DNA of 64,000 nt from Todiramphus chloris collaris (lineage: Eukaryota; Chordata; Aves; Coraciiformes; Alcedinidae). Positions 47,576-58,958 of the stretch are shown piece by piece. The stretch spans positions 4,188,893 through 4,252,892 of the forward strand of contig JANVCC010000174.1 in the NCBI GenBank assembly GCA_025345505.1. The letters run 5' to 3'. Numbering within the stretch: position 1 is the stretch's first letter; each line of letters begins with the position of its first letter. The notes under the pieces were generated by a model. That model ran no database searches. It worked only from the letters and a program-made list of their open reading frames with translations, and had not been told where the DNA came from. The translations under genes and the position numbers were made by a program.

Positions 47576-50500
47576 CTGAAATACTCTTCTGGAAGCCACC
47601 ACAAGAAGTACCACTAAGCCTGAGAAATCACATTGACTGCATTACACAAAATGGGGTGGGATTTTTTCCCCCCTCTTTTCATTCAGGTGTTAACAGAACT
47701 GACGGCATCTTCTTGGTTTGTTGTTTTTTTTTTTGTCACAACCAACAAACAATTACATAATACTGCAATTACACATGATAATTTTATACCAACACACCCC
47801 GCAGGAACTCAATTTCACAATTAAATAACTTCTGTTTCCTGCAAAACCTGCAAGAAGGCTGTTTTGGTCATGTTCTTAATGGTGTAAACTTGAAGCATTT
47901 CGTAATACAAACCAGCAGACAGGAGAATGCCTTGGTTGATAATTTTCTATCCTGGCAGGAATACTTTGTGTTGGAAAGCTCTTGCTGAATAATTCAGAAC
48001 AAAAACTAGAAATAGTTTGTCTCAAGATCTGTGGGGTGAAGTGTGAAAGAAAGATAATATTCTCGCTGTAATACTTTAACCTAGATAGAATGCTTTAAAG
48101 TAAGAAATTCCTAGTTGCAAATGGTGCAGTTATCTCCACAGTGCCATAACTTTATCATTATATGGCAAGATAAAAGTTAAGTCTTTTCCTCTGCAAGGAC
48201 ATTAAATAACACCTTTCTCTCCATTAGCTTTTGCTGGAGTAGCAGTATTTATTCCCTGGGCAATGACCGAGAACCACACTCCTTACAGACTACCTCCAGG
48301 TTCTTAATGCACTAACAGTTTCAGAAAGGTTCCTGTGTCACTAAAGGTAACTTTATATTATTATTATTATTTGATAGCTCTTGTTCCACACAGTTTCAAA
48401 ACTCTCCATGCCAATCTTCAGATGAAATAATCTCAAAATAAGCAGCTGTTCAACGAAAGGTGTTTAAGATTGATGGTTTCAAGGTGTCGGGCAGGATTTC
48501 ACCTTAGTCCTCTCAGAAACCTTCCCCATCTCTAGTCAGATGTCTGTGGTCCCACACTGCTGGCAACACAGCACAAAGAAGGTTTAGACAGCACATCAGA
48601 CAGCATCACACCGGGCACGGAAAACACGCTGGCCACACAACTACCGACTAAGGTTTATAAATTCCAGTATCACATGTTTTCCAGATGAAGCTAATGCATC
48701 CAAATCAGGGAACCACTCCTTAAATACCCCCTTCATGTTAATTTTAATTACAATTATTACTGCCAGCAAGACAAAAATCATGTGCCACCTTTGAGGGATA
48801 AGTGCCAGCAGGATGACTACTTTCGTAACAACCATTCAAGATAGGGCAGCTTGACCTCTCTGGGAGTGAAGTATCAATTAATTATCTTTTTACAGCCAAT
48901 TCAATTACAGCACACTAATCACTTGTGTAAGACACCAAGACAGAAGCTGGGGGCGGAGGGGTGGCTGGGGAAAAGGAGGAAAAGATATTGCCCGTGAACA
49001 ACCCTCAGTAAGGATGACAAGGCAGTAACCCCATGGGTCTGATGTAGCATTAAAATCCTCCAAGTAGTTATCTGTTTGTAGCTGACTACATGCTGTAGTA
49101 TCACCCTCATTTCACTGAGCTTTTTTAAAAATAAAGACTTATTGGTCCTAGGGGTAATAGACATTTCATTTAAAGGTGACCAGACACACTGCATTAGTCT
49201 TTAATGTTAGAGCCAATTCGAAGAGCAATGTTAGAGCAAATTCACAATTGTTCATTAAGGAAAAGAAAGAGGGAAGATGATCTAGTCAGCAGAAAGCAAA
49301 GTATGATTAACTTTTGTTAAATCAACTACTGCTAACTCAAGTTCCTGAGGACTATTTCACTACTATACACATCCCCAAAAAAATTATTGTGTGATGTATC
49401 CACAACAAAGCAATCAGAAGAACATTAGTATATAAGCAAACACGTATTGATTTATGATCACATTAGCACTGCTACAGAGGCCAAACGTCAAACAAGTGGA
49501 TGTATGGACACACTCCTACCTGCAAAACATGTGTTTGCAAACAAAACAGAAACGTGAATCTATTTAATAGCATTCATGGAATAAAATAGCAGAAAGGAGT
49601 ATATTAAAGGATCTCTTCTCCCATGAATTTCTGTTAAATGAGTCTTGCAGCATTTAGTTCAGCAGAGATAACAGAACCTGGAAGAAAGGATTCACGTAGC
49701 CCCTGTCTGAAACAGCAAGGCAAGACTGCCCCTTTCAGCACTCTGGATGGACAGAATTTAAAGCATTAAAAATATTTTGACAACAGATTTGCAGAAGTCA
49801 AGCAAAAACCAGTAGCTGTGATGCTAAACTCTCACATATGGCCATAATAATGGACAACCTCTGTGTAGCAAAATATCCATCTAATACAATGCCACCAGCA
49901 TAAAATTTACACCTGGCACGTCAAGTGGCTAAATCCATGTCCAGTTCTGTCATTTGAAAGTGCTCCATCAGGTGCAAATTGCACAGGTACTGTTATGGCA
50001 GTGGGAATTTATGCCTTGACTGTTAATACTGCTTAAATAGTTCTCTTCTTTTTCATCATAAATTCTGTCTGGGAAGTTACTAACATTCCAAGATAGGTAT
50101 TCTGTTATATCAACCCCCCACTTTATAAACACACACAGACTTTAAAACAATTACTAGGTGTATTCATCTCTTGGTGCTGCTTTAAAAATGCAGCCAATGT
50201 TAGAAAATGGTGTTCAAATTACCTATAATAAAAATAAACCACACACAGCTACACTGCCAGTTCCCATAAGGAGAACACATTGCACGTTTCCAATAGCAAA
50301 ACCCAAACTTCCCTAATGTAAAACACAGACAACATCTTGAACAAATAGTTTGCTTTCACTGCTGGTTGAAAAAACATGAAACCATGAAAGCAGCGAGACT
50401 GAAATCAACTGTTAACTGCAGAAACCCTGTTCCATTAGTGTCTTGCAAAGCTAACTTCAATTAACTAAAACCTCAATAGTATGTCAGAGCAAGGGTTTAG

Positions 50501-50774
50501 GTTAATTTGACAAAACCCAAAGCATTTAAGAGCTAAGGGTTCTATATTACCCTTAGCTTATGCTGCTGAGCCCGAGTTGTCTTGCTCCAGGGTAAAGCCC
50601 TTACACAGCATATTCACACACTGTAACACCTTGAGAAGGGAGGAAAAAAAGAGCAGTTGTTAGCACCAGTGTAACTGCAGTGTAAGTAAACAGGACCCCC
50701 AGCACCCTGAGCTAGGGAGGCTGAGTCAATATGTAGGTATGTAGCACCAGTCTGTGTTCACTCCCCCAAATTAC
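47576..50774. other. Unique non-coding sequence, possible intron
   Basis: No gene or repeat family was recognised. It includes a T-run at 47723-47733 and a short (TTA)n tract at 48357-48371. Confidence 0.35.
48357..48371. repeat. Short (TTA)n tract
   Basis: Four to five TTA trinucleotides in a row within AT-rich sequence. Confidence 0.7.
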
Positions 50775-50801
50775 CTTCTTAGTGCCTGCATTTTAGTTTT
50801 C
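50775..50801 (-). CDS. Candidate coding exon, 27 bases
   Basis: The minus-strand segment lies between a good acceptor (GCATGTTGTCTGTGTAG) and a good donor (AGAAG/GTAATT). Only one frame is open (KTKMQALR), and its phase is correct for joining to the candidate at 47525-47575. The length is short and homology is unknown. Confidence 0.25.
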
Positions 50802-52890
50802 CTACACAGACAACATGCATCAGAAGGGAGTTAAAGTACCATGGGTTAGAGAGTGCACTCAAAGCTGCACCTTTTCCCTCAGCAGGCTCATACTATCCCA
50901 GTTACATGCACAAGGTAGTATCTATAACAAACCTGGGCACCAAAAGTACAAAAAAAGGCTCTCCTTCAAAGGCCAAGTTTAATCATTTAGGAACAAATTT
51001 ATTATATAGATGTTCAACATGACCTGAAAAGAATTAAATGGACAGGATTCCTTCCAGTAGGACCAGTAACTCCCAGGCAGAGAGCTCTACTCCAATCAGC
51101 TATTCACCACTGAACTTTCTAGCCAATTAAAGCTGGATATACACTACAGGATCTGAAACATTACGCTCTAGGCAATTTAACCTCCACAGAATGTTTTCTT
51201 GTATTGGCAATATTAATTAATTTTACTTCAAAATAAGACAAATTATCTATTTCAGGGTGTAGCTAAAGTCCACAAAAGTATCCAGATCCCTAGGACTTCA
51301 GTAACTAAGTCCAGAAAAATAGTTATAAAGGGGCATGAGGAAACAGCAGGGAATCTTGCATCCTGTATCCCGGGTTAATCACAGGTCCCCAGCTGCCTCT
51401 CCACATCCAGACTTGTGCAGCAAGCAACAAGAGCACCAAAACCAGGCAGTCGACCCTGAACCCTGCTCTGCTGAGGAAGCCACGCTCCCCAGCAGGAATC
51501 TGCAACCCCAGCTTCCAGCAAGGAGTTGTTACTGCTATTGGTCACAGCCTTTAAATGCTTACACCACCTTTTTAAATTGATCTTTGGAAATTAATATTGA
51601 ATTCAAGTGCTTTCAATTAAAAACAAAACCCAAAACATCTTACAGTGGTGACTACAAACAGCTTCTATCTTTGACCCTACATTTACCTGCTTCCTCTGAA
51701 TAGCACCTTCAGTTAACCAAAGACTCTTCTGGTGAGAACGACTCTCATCCATATTAAAGCATTTTGTGGAAACAAAGACTTCACTCAGAGGGAGGGTTCA
51801 TCAAACCCACTAAAATTATAATCATTTAATGAAAGTAATGACTACTCTGTATTTAAAATATTTTCCCAGGCAGCACTTTAGCATATCGTGTATTCCAAAC
51901 AAAGTGCCGCTGCAGAATCATCAACGCTGCACCGCGTAGATCTTCGGGAGAACATAAGGAAAATCCTAGCAAGAGAGAGAATATTAAGTTTTCTGTCTGA
52001 TAGAAAACACACACATGCCCACTGAGATTACAGGACAGGTTTCTGTTGGCTGTGGTGCAGCCCAGATTAGATGCAACGCTGTGAGGTGTTTAAAGGAAAA
52101 GCAACGTCTTTTCCTCAACAGAACACAAGAAGGAAGGAATCTGTCGACAAAGTGTCGCTCAGATGACCTGGGCTGAGAATACAAACCCTCTTTTTCCCTC
52201 CCACTCCCGTGTCATATTCACTGGATTATGTTGTTACACAAACCACCAGATTTTCAGAAACTCCTGGAAAAAAATTCCTACAGAAAAACCAAACCCAAAG
52301 GGACTAACAGACATTTTGAAAGCTCCACAGTAGCTGTTGAACCCTACACCGTGCCACAGAGAAGACTGGTTTAAAACTGCAAGCATGCAAAACTGTCTTA
52401 GAAGCAAGAAGGAAAATTCTCCCCGTTTTTTTCTTTATTGCAAATATGATGCAAGGTTTTCTTCAAAGATGGGATTTTTTAAAGTGTTCTCAAATCCAAT
52501 TTGAAAAGAATTGTTTGAGACATACATGCCAGAGCCAGTCAGACAATACCAGTTCTGCAATTATCAGCACCTGCATTACAATTCAATGGATTTCAATTGC
52601 CAAGGGGCCACGGCAGATACCCTACTGACAACAATTAGCATAAAAATGTTCTACAGTTTAAAGCTGTGGGTGGGAATTACAAAAGGTTAACAGACTAAAT
52701 ATAAAAATCTTTTTGAATATAAAATCAATGCGCTTTGTTACCGAAATCTGGGTACTGTAATTTAACCAAAATAGAGTTTAGAGTATCTGGCAATCTTCCA
52801 TGTTTTTGTGAGCTTGGCTTTTCTTTTAAGCAAAATGCCAAGCAGCCAATCTGAAAGTTTAAAACAAAGACCCAAAGAAAGGAAAGCAAT
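50802..52890. other. Unique non-coding sequence, possible intron
   Basis: No gene is supported. An exon-like 42-base minus-strand segment near 51.69-51.73 kb has good splice sites but does not match the phase of the next candidate, so it is not annotated. Confidence 0.35.
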
Positions 52891-52946
52891 TTTTATATAT
52901 AAATATATTTAATGGGGTTTTTTAAAATTTTTTTTAAATTTCTTAA
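52891..52946. repeat. AT-rich low-complexity tract
   Basis: An almost pure A/T stretch with TATATATAAATATATTTA and TTTTTTAAAATTTTTTTTAA segments, interrupted by one GGGG. Confidence 0.75.
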
Positions 52947-53988
52947 GTTTAGCACCAAAATGAACACCACTCTTATCAGGGCTCAGAATGAGCCTTTTAT
53001 ATGGTCAGATTCAAAATCCCAAAGTATTTAACTGCATGATCTCAACAGGAAAGTATTTTAGTGGTCAAAATAAAGTATGCTAAAAGTTTCTGGACTTGAC
53101 TGAATTCAAGAAAGACACAGCTTTTTCAAAAGGTCATCATGACATCACAGCATCTGTATTTTCAGAGGTGGCTTCTACTTCTGCACACTTAACAGTGGAA
53201 GTGAGGGAAAAATTTACAAGCCAATCTGTTTCTGATAATGCTTTGGACAACGGTTTTGTTTTATTTAGACTGAAGATACAAGCTGAAGAGAAGAAAACAA
53301 ATTCTGCTCATTGAAAGTAATAAGTCAAGATGTTGAATTTGATGAGAAGACAGAAGTATAACAGACACAGCAAAAGCATTTTCAGTAAAAATACAAACTT
53401 GATGGGTCTGAAGTTTCATCAATGTTGTCCTTTGTGGGGTGTTTTTTCTTGACAAGATAAATGGTCATGCTGGAACTTTGGATCAACATAAAGCATGAAC
53501 TTTGACAGGAAAGCTTAATTTCTTTTACAACCCAGTAAGTTATCTTTTTAAAAAAAATAATTAACGAGTCTCAGAATAATACAATTACCTGGGAACGATA
53601 TCACAGGCTATAGAAGTTGCAGGAAAGCAAAGCAGGTAAGAGATGTGTACAGTTGGATTCTAACTCCCAATTGATACCTCATTAAACGGAGCTAACACTG
53701 ATGTGCTTGACACATGCTGGGACCCCTTTTATCACAATTAGTGCAACATCTCCAGCACTCCTCAGCTCCAATAGAATCAGCACAGTTAGGACTAGCCCAA
53801 GGCTTCTAATTGCAAAATCAGCAAACACGTTAATCATCACTTTGTTGGCCTGTTGTGAAATGAGAGTGCAGATGTGTATTAGAGACTACGGAGAGGAGTC
53901 CAACAAATTGATTCAGGTACTATTTGAATGCAGTAATGTAAGATGCTTTTCAGAACCAACAACTGTTATTCTTAAGTTCCACATGGGT
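52947..53988. other. Unique non-coding sequence, no gene seen
   Basis: Ordinary AT-rich sequence without recognised features. Confidence 0.35.
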
Positions 53989-54028
53989 TTAAAAAAACAA
54001 AACAAACAAAAACAAAACAAAAAAAAAA
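53989..54028. repeat. (CAAAA)n-like A-rich simple repeat
   Basis: Irregular units of CAAAA and CAAA extend into a run of ten A residues. It may be a simple repeat or the eroded tail of a plus-strand retroposon, but no body is recognisable upstream. Confidence 0.7.
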
Positions 54029-55730
54029 CCACCAGAGTGTAGTTGCCTATGGCTTTGCTTTTTTGAACTGAATTTTTTCTCTAGGTATCAAGTCAACTGA
54101 AGTTCCCAGCCTTAGTATTGTTTTGTTGCTCTCATCATCTGTTAGGTCATTTGTCAACAGAGCAGGTTCACTCATTGGCCTTTTCCTTCCTCAAAGCCAA
54201 AAAATAATTACGGATAGTGGTGACAGTTTATCTTTTATATCTTCTCCTACTTTTAGGGACATGGACAGCAATTGTTTTAACATCTGGAAATGACATGTTC
54301 TTCCAGAAGAGGGAGAGGCCCATGAAAAGTGAGAGGAGAGAGCAAATAAAAGCTACAAAACATTCTCAATACATTAAAAAAAAAAAAAAAGATGATACTA
54401 GAGACACCTCTGTGGGGCTCAGGAAACTTGATTCCAAGGCTCTGCTAACAGTTGCACAGAGAGTCAGTGCACCCCTGTGCCTGTTGTCAAGCCTGCACAG
54501 TACTGCTCTAACTTTTCCCTTCTAATACTATATATGAAAAAATTGCAGAGTTTTGTTATGTAAAAGCATCCCTCGCATTTGCAAAGATTATTGCACACAT
54601 TCAGCAAATAGACTCAAACACAGCAGTTTCTGTAGGTAGCTACAATGGAATGCTTATCAAGCCTTTTGTCCTTTTTAAACGTTCACATAAAACCACAGCA
54701 ATGCAACAAGGATCTGGGATGAGCATTAGTAATATTTTATTCCAGCTGTTAGAGGCAGCTGAGGAAACATGGTCCATTAAAATCACCTTTTCATTATTCG
54801 AGTAGATATTTAGAATGCAGATTTCCCCTGTTACTTTTACCATATTAAGACTGGTCAGTCTGTGGACTTACAAATCTAAACAGCATGATTTGAAACATTA
54901 AAAGAAACCAGAATGGAAAAGGCAGATGCTGCAGTTCTGTTACTAGCATGACTGCAAAATCTCCTGAGACAAACAGTGAAACACTACATAAGCACACACG
55001 GTCTCAGCAAGTACAACAGAGATACTACAGACAGCCACCAGCCAGCACGCTCTGGCCATGTAATTATACTGGGTCTCTAGTCCTGAAGCTCACCTCAAGG
55101 GAGTTAAATGGCTATGTTTAAATTCACAGAACTTATGTACACTAAGACTAATTTGTGCTTTCAGCCAAGCACTTCGTGGCACTGAGCACTCAATGGGAAG
55201 CAGCAATCCCCACGTCAGTGAACGGCCAAACTTGGGGCTCCAACAGCTTCTTACTATATCCAAATAAGTGCTTTTTCAGACCTTTAAGAGAATTAAAAGA
55301 GAAACTTAAGAAAAGAGTTACTGTAGACAGTTTAGATATTAAATTAACACATTGTTGCTAATGAAAAAAAAAGATGACTCATTTACACAAGTCCAAAATG
55401 TAAAGTTTCTTTTTCCATGTCCTATGTGGAGAAGTCAGGCTTCTTTACTTTTCAAATATGGTAATTGCTACAGTGATGGGTTCACACAGAATTCCAGATA
55501 AAGTTATCAAAATAACAATAAATATCTACTGGATTAAAAAAAAAGCAGGAACTGCTAGCTGAAATGCAGGTCAGATGAGAAAAAACCTAAATAATAAAAT
55601 AGAGGAGAAACCTAATTATAGCTCCAGTTTCCCTTTGCCCCCATCCAGGAAAAGGCATGAAATGCCAGATTAAAAATAATCTGATTTCACAGAAATTCTT
55701 TATTTTTCACTGCCCGCAGGAAAGAGAGGG
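54029..55730. other. Unique non-coding sequence, no gene seen
   Basis: Contains a 15-base poly(A) run at 54376-54390. A plus-strand frame at 54217-54525 begins with a hydrophobic leader-like segment but runs straight through the poly(A) as polylysine and is probably fortuitous. Confidence 0.35.
54376..54390. repeat. Poly(A) run
   Basis: Fifteen consecutive A residues in unique sequence. Confidence 0.8.
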
Positions 55731-55771
55731 TAGAGTCAAACCTTTTTTTCAGCAGAATATTTGTCTGTAGT

Positions 55772-56032
55772 GGAAATTACTAACAAGTCTTCAAAGAAGT
55801 CTTTGATGATCCTCAGGCTACCTCTATTGATGATGTCAAGAGTTTTAGCACTAAGGGCTTCTGTGGAGAAGTAAGAAACATGGATGGGGAAATGGGCTTT
55901 GAAGTTAGCTCAGAGAAGCTGACACAAATCATGTTAAGGCTTGATCATCCAAACACAGATGTCAAAGGTAAAAATCCTATTGACTTCAAACATGAGCAAA
56001 ATCAAGTCCTCTACAATGAATCAAAAATATAA
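55772..56032 (+). other. Protein-like open stretch, unproven
   Basis: After an in-frame TAA the plus strand is open for roughly 80 codons to TAA near 56032. The composition is balanced and protein-like (words DDVKSFSTKGFCGEV and MGFEVSSEKLTQIM). A T-rich CAG acceptor-like site lies just upstream (55743-55752) and a GTAAAA donor-like site at about 55966. No family is recognised. Frames of this length are expected by chance in a window this size, so confidence is low. Confidence 0.18.
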
Positions 56033-58753
56033 ATAGATTGTTCCGAGTCTTCGGCATTAAAAAAAACAAAACAGCAAATCTACAAAGCCACTTGCATTGT
56101 TTGAGAGAGATTCTGTCTGGTCAGCTGTCTAAACAGTATTCCCCCATATGATTAGAAATCAAGTATTCAGGGTTGGGGTTTTTTTCTTTTGTTTTTATAC
56201 ATATTTACTAGCTGCTGCTTGCAGTAATGGACATGATAATCTAAGAAGCATAATCTTATTTCTGATATCAAAACCTTACTTGAGTAAAAAAAAAATCATT
56301 CTTGCCACCCATGGAAAAAATGTTTCATACATTTTCACTGAAAACAGTATTAATATGCATGTGATTGACCTATTACATTTTCTTTTAAGAGAGTCTCTTG
56401 CTTGGAAATACAACTGGTGAGTCAGTTGTTATGGTAACTATTTTTCTTTTTTTTTTTTTAACTAACATACAACAGCCTGTGTGTCATCTGATGCTGTTCC
56501 TGAATTAAGTTACACGTTCACTTTTGTCAAATAGTCTAAAAAAGGCTTCTTGGATGAAGAACTAGTGGGGAGAAAACAGGTCATTTTTCCCAGGCACCCT
56601 GTGTTAGCAGGTGGAAAATCAATCCAAATCCTTACATTTTAAAATGTCCAACTACATATGAAAAGATTCAGGTTTGGCTTGGCCCTCCTGCATGCTCTAA
56701 TGAGGAAATCATCACACCCTCCCCTTTCTTTCAAAGTTTCAGCCTATAAATTCCTGTAAAAGAATCTCTATGATCAACAGAGAGTTGGAGCTATGACATC
56801 ACAACACGAAGAGTAGCTCTTTTTTGTTAAACTGCCTACAACTTCATGAGCACCAGTCTTGGAAATCCACTGTTGTTTATCTCATGTGCTGCTCAGCCAG
56901 TAATTTTCACATAGGTCTATCTGAACTGTGAGCTTTCTGCATAAATAACCCACTAAGATTATCAGCTGCTACTTCACCTAAGTGTGTATCGTTCCTCATT
57001 CAAATCCTATGTTATCAGTTGAGTACACACAATAGTAAAATCAGAGGAGAAACCCTTAATCCATAACAAATCTTCAGAAGAAGTACCTCAATTAGATATA
57101 CTTCTAGTGGAGCTAGCAGGGGAAGGGAAAGAAAGCATTAAATAGAAATAAACTTGAATCAGATGGCACAACACTTAAGGTTAAGCACTTGCAACCTAAA
57201 ACCAGGAGGAGCCAAAACCTGGAACTTCTTACAGCTCCAATCTTCTCAACAATGAACCAGTGATAGATTTCAGTTGGCTGAATACGAAAGCTCCGTCCAT
57301 TCCTAGCCCTGGTTTCAATTGAAAGCTTGTTACTCAGCCTTGTAAACTCCCCTAAATTTAAGACTGCAGCACAATAAAGTTCTTCAGTTTAGAAATATGA
57401 AAAAATATTTGAGCTGATGCAGCAGAAATGTGATGATATGAAGCAAATGTAAACCAGAGGTATTAAACCAAAGTTGTTGGCCAACTAGCAACATTACATC
57501 ACTGATAATCAGCGCCTTGAAGTTTCTTCACTCCACGGTGGCGTCTTGAAATGCCATCATGAATATGGAGGAGCCTCTTCAACATGCACACCTTGCTTCC
57601 ATCGGGGGAGCGAACTGAAATAACTAAGATAACATCTAAGTCCATTTAGCAATGCATCCAATGCTACTTCAAGTAGTCATTATCTTTTCTGAAGAGTCTT
57701 GGAAATATTCAATAGCAAAACAAAAAATGTTGTAAAAATATATCACTGGTACTAGGAAGAAAAACAAACCCAAAGAACTGAATTGGTACCAAGCTTAACT
57801 GCTTCACCAACACCATGAAACTACTAGAAATGAACCTGTAAGTCTAAGATACGTTACTAAATAGTGACTAAAGAGGCTTTCCAGTCAAACTACCTTTAAT
57901 ACATCTTTTGTGGGTGTGGATCTCATTACCTATTTGAAATATGGAAGAGATTCATTTTTAAACAACAGCTCCATATGCTATTGCTAAACACCACCACCTC
58001 ATGGAACTCTTTCACTGACAGTTCATCAATACTGGATAAAAAACTGGATGATTCTCCACCATTGCACAACTACATCCACACTATAGGCAGTGATGCATGA
58101 AAGCCTCAAGGATCTCATCATCTACTTGTCAGCAGAAGTTACTCTCAAGGTATTTTGAGAGTTAGTCAACATTTCTCTCCACAGGCAGAGATGAGAAGAA
58201 TCAGAAGAAAAATCAGCAGAGCAATGGCCAGGGGGGAAGCCAAAATAATAAAGAAGCCTAATTCTTCAAAATCCCAGCACCATAAAAACATTGTACTCCA
58301 ATAAATAGAGACTGAGTAGCTGGGTCCTCACCTTCTGCGTTAAGTAAATGCTTTTCCATTTATTTTGATGAGTTACACAACTGAAAAAGGACAAACTAGA
58401 ACTGCATCAACTAGTAATTCTCAGCAAATTATGCACACCGATAATAACAAGATGCCTTGAATCCCCAGAACACTTCAGCTCAGTGAACTATGTAAAAGAA
58501 CTACTGGGTTTTGTTTTGAAGTCCTAATGTTTAAAGCAAAACACATTTTCTACGTTTTCTCTGCAATGCTGTCTTTCCAAAAAGTGCTCTTTTTCTGTTG
58601 CAACATATGGTACCCCATCCAGAGAGTCATAAGATATTTTGTTTCTAATTGATTAAATTGCATGAGTCACAGGCAGGATTCGCACAGGGACTGCAAAAGC
58701 AACTGCTTGTTTTTCACCAGTTTCACAAAGTGACACATTCCCAGGACAGTTAC
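56033..58753. other. Unique non-coding sequence, no gene seen
   Basis: AT-rich with T-runs near 56440-56460. No gene, RNA or transposon was recognised. Confidence 0.35.
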
Positions 58754-58958
58754 CTCTGCAGTCCCAGCTACCAAGCGGTCAACAAGAAGCCTCCTTGGAA
58801 GCAACAAATGAGAAACTTCCAGAGTCACCAACTCTTGCACTTTTATTATGTCCAGGAGTATTTTGTGGGTTTTTTTCCTTAAGCCTTCCAGAGAAAGTGT
58901 TGTATCTTTTAGTGTTACGGATACAGAGTAAGACTCTGCCAATTCTGATGTTTCACAT
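58754..58958 (-). CDS. Weak candidate coding exon, 205 bases
   Basis: On the minus strand a T-rich region ending GTTGTGAG could serve as acceptor, and GCAGAG/GTAACT is a good donor. One frame is open for all 68 codons and has leucine- and lysine-rich, helix-like composition (words LSLEGLRKKTHKILLDI and LLLPRRLLVDRLVAG). The family is not recognised. The poor acceptor and the frequency of chance open frames keep this weak. Confidence 0.2.

Noticed and set aside
51685-51733. Minus-strand 42-base exon-like segment with a good donor
   Set aside because: It ends in a phase that would put the 27-base candidate at 50.8 kb into a frame with a stop.
54217-54525. Plus-strand frame starting with a signal-peptide-like leader
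   Set aside because: It translates directly through a 15-base poly(A) run as polylysine, an unlikely coding feature, and no homology is recognised.
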